NCBI GenBank assembly: GCA_945952045.1
Contig: CAMFHE010000025.1
Coordinates: forward strand, 1 to 64,000
Length of the DNA stretch: 64,000 nt
Direction: 5' to 3'
Origin: an uncultured Rhizobium sp.
GTDB lineage: Bacteria; Pseudomonadota; Alphaproteobacteria; Rhizobiales; Rhizobiaceae
In this document: piece after piece, positions 62,675 to 64,000 of the stretch
How positions within the stretch are numbered: the stretch's first letter is position 1
Layout: every line of letters begins with the position of its first letter
Notes under the pieces: generated by a model
What the model saw: only the letters and a program-made list of their open reading frames with translations
Told to the model about the DNA's origin: nothing
Database searches by the model: none
Translations under genes and position numbers: made by a program

Positions 62675-64000
62675 ATGAGGGATATTCTGACGGTCTCGCG
62701 CCGCGGTCTTCTGGCGGCCGGCGCAAAGACATTCGCGTTAACGGCAGCCGTCGGCATCGCGCCGCAATTCATTCGTCCAGGTCGAGCGTATGCCGCGGAT
62801 GCGCTTGCTGCCGGTATGATCGGCGGGCCGACCGGCTTTGATGGCGCCGAGCGTTATCAGTACGGAGCCGATACCCCCGAGGGTCGGGCCATTGAGTCGG
62901 CAAAGGCTCTCAAGGCGGCGGGCAAGGCGCCGGAACGCATCGTGCTCGGCCTTTCCGATGGTTCGATCGGTCAGTTGACGCAGCCGTTTCCGGCTGGCGC
63001 CCCATCGATCAAGGAGCTTTGGGAAAAAGAAACGGGCATCACGCTCGACATCGTCGGCGTCCCGAACGGCCAGGAATTCACCAAGACCATGCAGGACATC
63101 TCCACCAAGGGTGGGGCGTTCGACATCTACGCGGTCGAATGGAACCGCTTGGGCGACCTTGCGGAAACGGCGGGCATCATCAAGCTTGACGACTATGTGG
63201 CGACCCACAAGCCGGAATGGGATGATGCCGAGCGCGGCTACGTCAACGGGGCCAAAGGCGTTTCCCTGCTCAACCAGTATCGTGGATCGACCTACGGCGT
63301 ATCCCTCGACGGCGATTTCCAGACCTGGAACTACCGTACCGATCTTTTCAATGACGAAACGGAGAAAAAGGCATTCGCCGATAAACACGGCTATGCTCTC
63401 GCGCCGCCGAGCACCTGGAAACAGCATGCCGACATCGCGGCCTTTTTCCATCGTCCCGACAAGGGGATGTTCGGATCGACGGATCTGCGCAACCAGGGCT
63501 GGGGCTATACCAACTGGTATCAGCGTTTCGTTTCCCTCGGTTCGCCCAACCAGTTCCTGTTTGGGGATGACGGCAAGGCGTTGATCAATTCCGAAGCGGG
63601 TTTTCTTGCCACGCAGGAATATGTGGAATCGCTCGGCCATCATTCGCCGGACGCGATCTCATGGGGTTGGCCGGAGCAGTACGGCAATTTTGCCGCCGGC
63701 GGCGCGGCGATGACGTGCGCTTTCTCCAATCTGCCGAAATTCCTCGACAACAAAGGCAACGAAGGCTCGAAAGTCACCGGAAAGATCGGTTCGATGTTGC
63801 CGCCGGGGCGCGAAGTCAATGGCCAGCTGGTTCGCCGTTCGGTTCTCTGGCTTAACCTTTCGGCTTGCGTTTCGGCGCAGAGCAAGCATCCCGAAGCCTG
63901 CTACCTGCTGCTGCAATGGCTTGGCTCAAGCCGCATCTATTCGTGGATGACGGCCAATCCCGGTGGTTATTTCGATCCGTTCCAGCTTTCCAACTTCGCC
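62675..64000 (+). CDS. extracellular solute-binding protein family 1, partial (runs off window)
   Basis: The frame stays open for 442 codons to the last base of the window. The N-terminus carries a twin-arginine signal (SRRGLLAAGAKTFALTAA) ending AYAAD. The mature protein has the maltose-type SBP_bac_1 fold: ELWEKETGITLDIVGVPNG, FDIYAVEWNRLGDLAETAGIIKLDDYV and FAAGGAAMTCAFSNLPKFLD. GGAGGAG lies 7 bases before the ATG. Permease and ATPase genes are expected beyond the window. It is divergent from the LacI-type gene, its likely repressor. The substrate is an oligosaccharide or polyol by family only. Confidence 0.87.
   Translation, partial: MRDILTVSRRGLLAAGAKTFALTAAVGIAPQFIRPGRAYAADALAAGMIGGPTGFDGAERYQYGADTPEGRAIESAKALKAAGKAPERIVLGLSDGSIGQLTQPFPAGAPSIKELWEKETGITLDIVGVPNGQEFTKTMQDISTKGGAFDIYAVEWNRLGDLAETAGIIKLDDYVATHKPEWDDAERGYVNGAKGVSLLNQYRGSTYGVSLDGDFQTWNYRTDLFNDETEKKAFADKHGYALAPPSTWKQHADIAAFFHRPDKGMFGSTDLRNQGWGYTNWYQRFVSLGSPNQFLFGDDGKALINSEAGFLATQEYVESLGHHSPDAISWGWPEQYGNFAAGGAAMTCAFSNLPKFLDNKGNEGSKVTGKIGSMLPPGREVNGQLVRRSVLWLNLSACVSAQSKHPEACYLLLQWLGSSRIYSWMTANPGGYFDPFQLSNFA

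Noticed and set aside
1..64000. tRNA, rRNA, CRISPR, insertion sequences and phage genes
   Set aside because: None was found by eye; no transposase-like protein or array of repeats is present.

Overview
The window reads as an accessory or megaplasmid-like segment of an alphaproteobacterium of the Rhizobiales (Rhizobium/Agrobacterium/Ensifer type). This is inferred from the high-GC codon use and from the gene content: many ABC uptake systems, LysR/LacI/FecIR/PucR regulators, a BKACE enzyme and a ribitol operon. I saw no rRNA, tRNA, CRISPR array, intact insertion sequence, phage gene or replication origin. Almost all of it is coding. Three broken genes (msrA, a CaiB-type remnant, a VOC remnant) mark places where the locus has been rearranged or is decaying.

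Layout. 72-2677: two exported proteins of unknown role. 2933-6103: periplasmic methionine-sulfoxide repair island (msrB, a CcdA-thioredoxin fusion, frameshifted msrA) behind a candidate ECF-sigma promoter. 6218-13140: ribitol catabolism (LacI repressor, ABC transporter, ribitol 2-dehydrogenase, ribulokinase) with two tandem palindromic operators. 13327-22100: ferric-siderophore uptake (FecI/FecR, TonB receptor, binding protein, ferric-siderophore reductase, two permeases, ATPase) with tightly overlapping genes. 22276-33549: acyl-CoA and beta-keto-acid catabolism (BKACE, 3-hydroxybutyrate-dehydrogenase-like enzyme, two acyl-CoA dehydrogenases, NDP-forming acyl-CoA ligase, carnitine-dehydrogenase-like enzyme, thioesterase, enoyl-CoA hydratase). 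This matches the logic of carnitine or gamma-butyrobetaine breakdown.

33607-39580: polar amino-acid transporter whose binding protein lies with an M20 amidohydrolase and whose permeases and ATPase lie with an HpcH/HpaI aldolase. 40159-46840: a second transporter, then an FAD-linked 2-hydroxyacid dehydrogenase, GlcG-like protein, SDR and FadR-type regulator. 46900-50741: LysR, an orphan ectoine synthase, a LuxR-type regulator and an aminotransferase. 50913-61176: a third amino-acid transporter followed by a flavin-dependent monooxygenase cluster under a PucR-type regulator. 61362-64000: a LacI regulator divergent from a solute-binding protein that runs off the window.

The most notable observation is a 20-bp dyad, consensus CATCCTCC-N4-GGAGGATG. 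It occurs at 35633-35652, 39641-39660 and 49462-49481. Read toward the downstream gene, each copy carries the same proximal half GGAGGATGG. Two copies sit 61-62 nt from the start codons of the two halves of the split transporter; the third lies between a LuxR-type regulator and an aminotransferase. Together they suggest an undescribed LuxR-controlled regulon for uptake, deacylation, transamination and aldol cleavage of an N-acylated hydroxy amino acid. That pathway is inference; the repeated site is seen directly.
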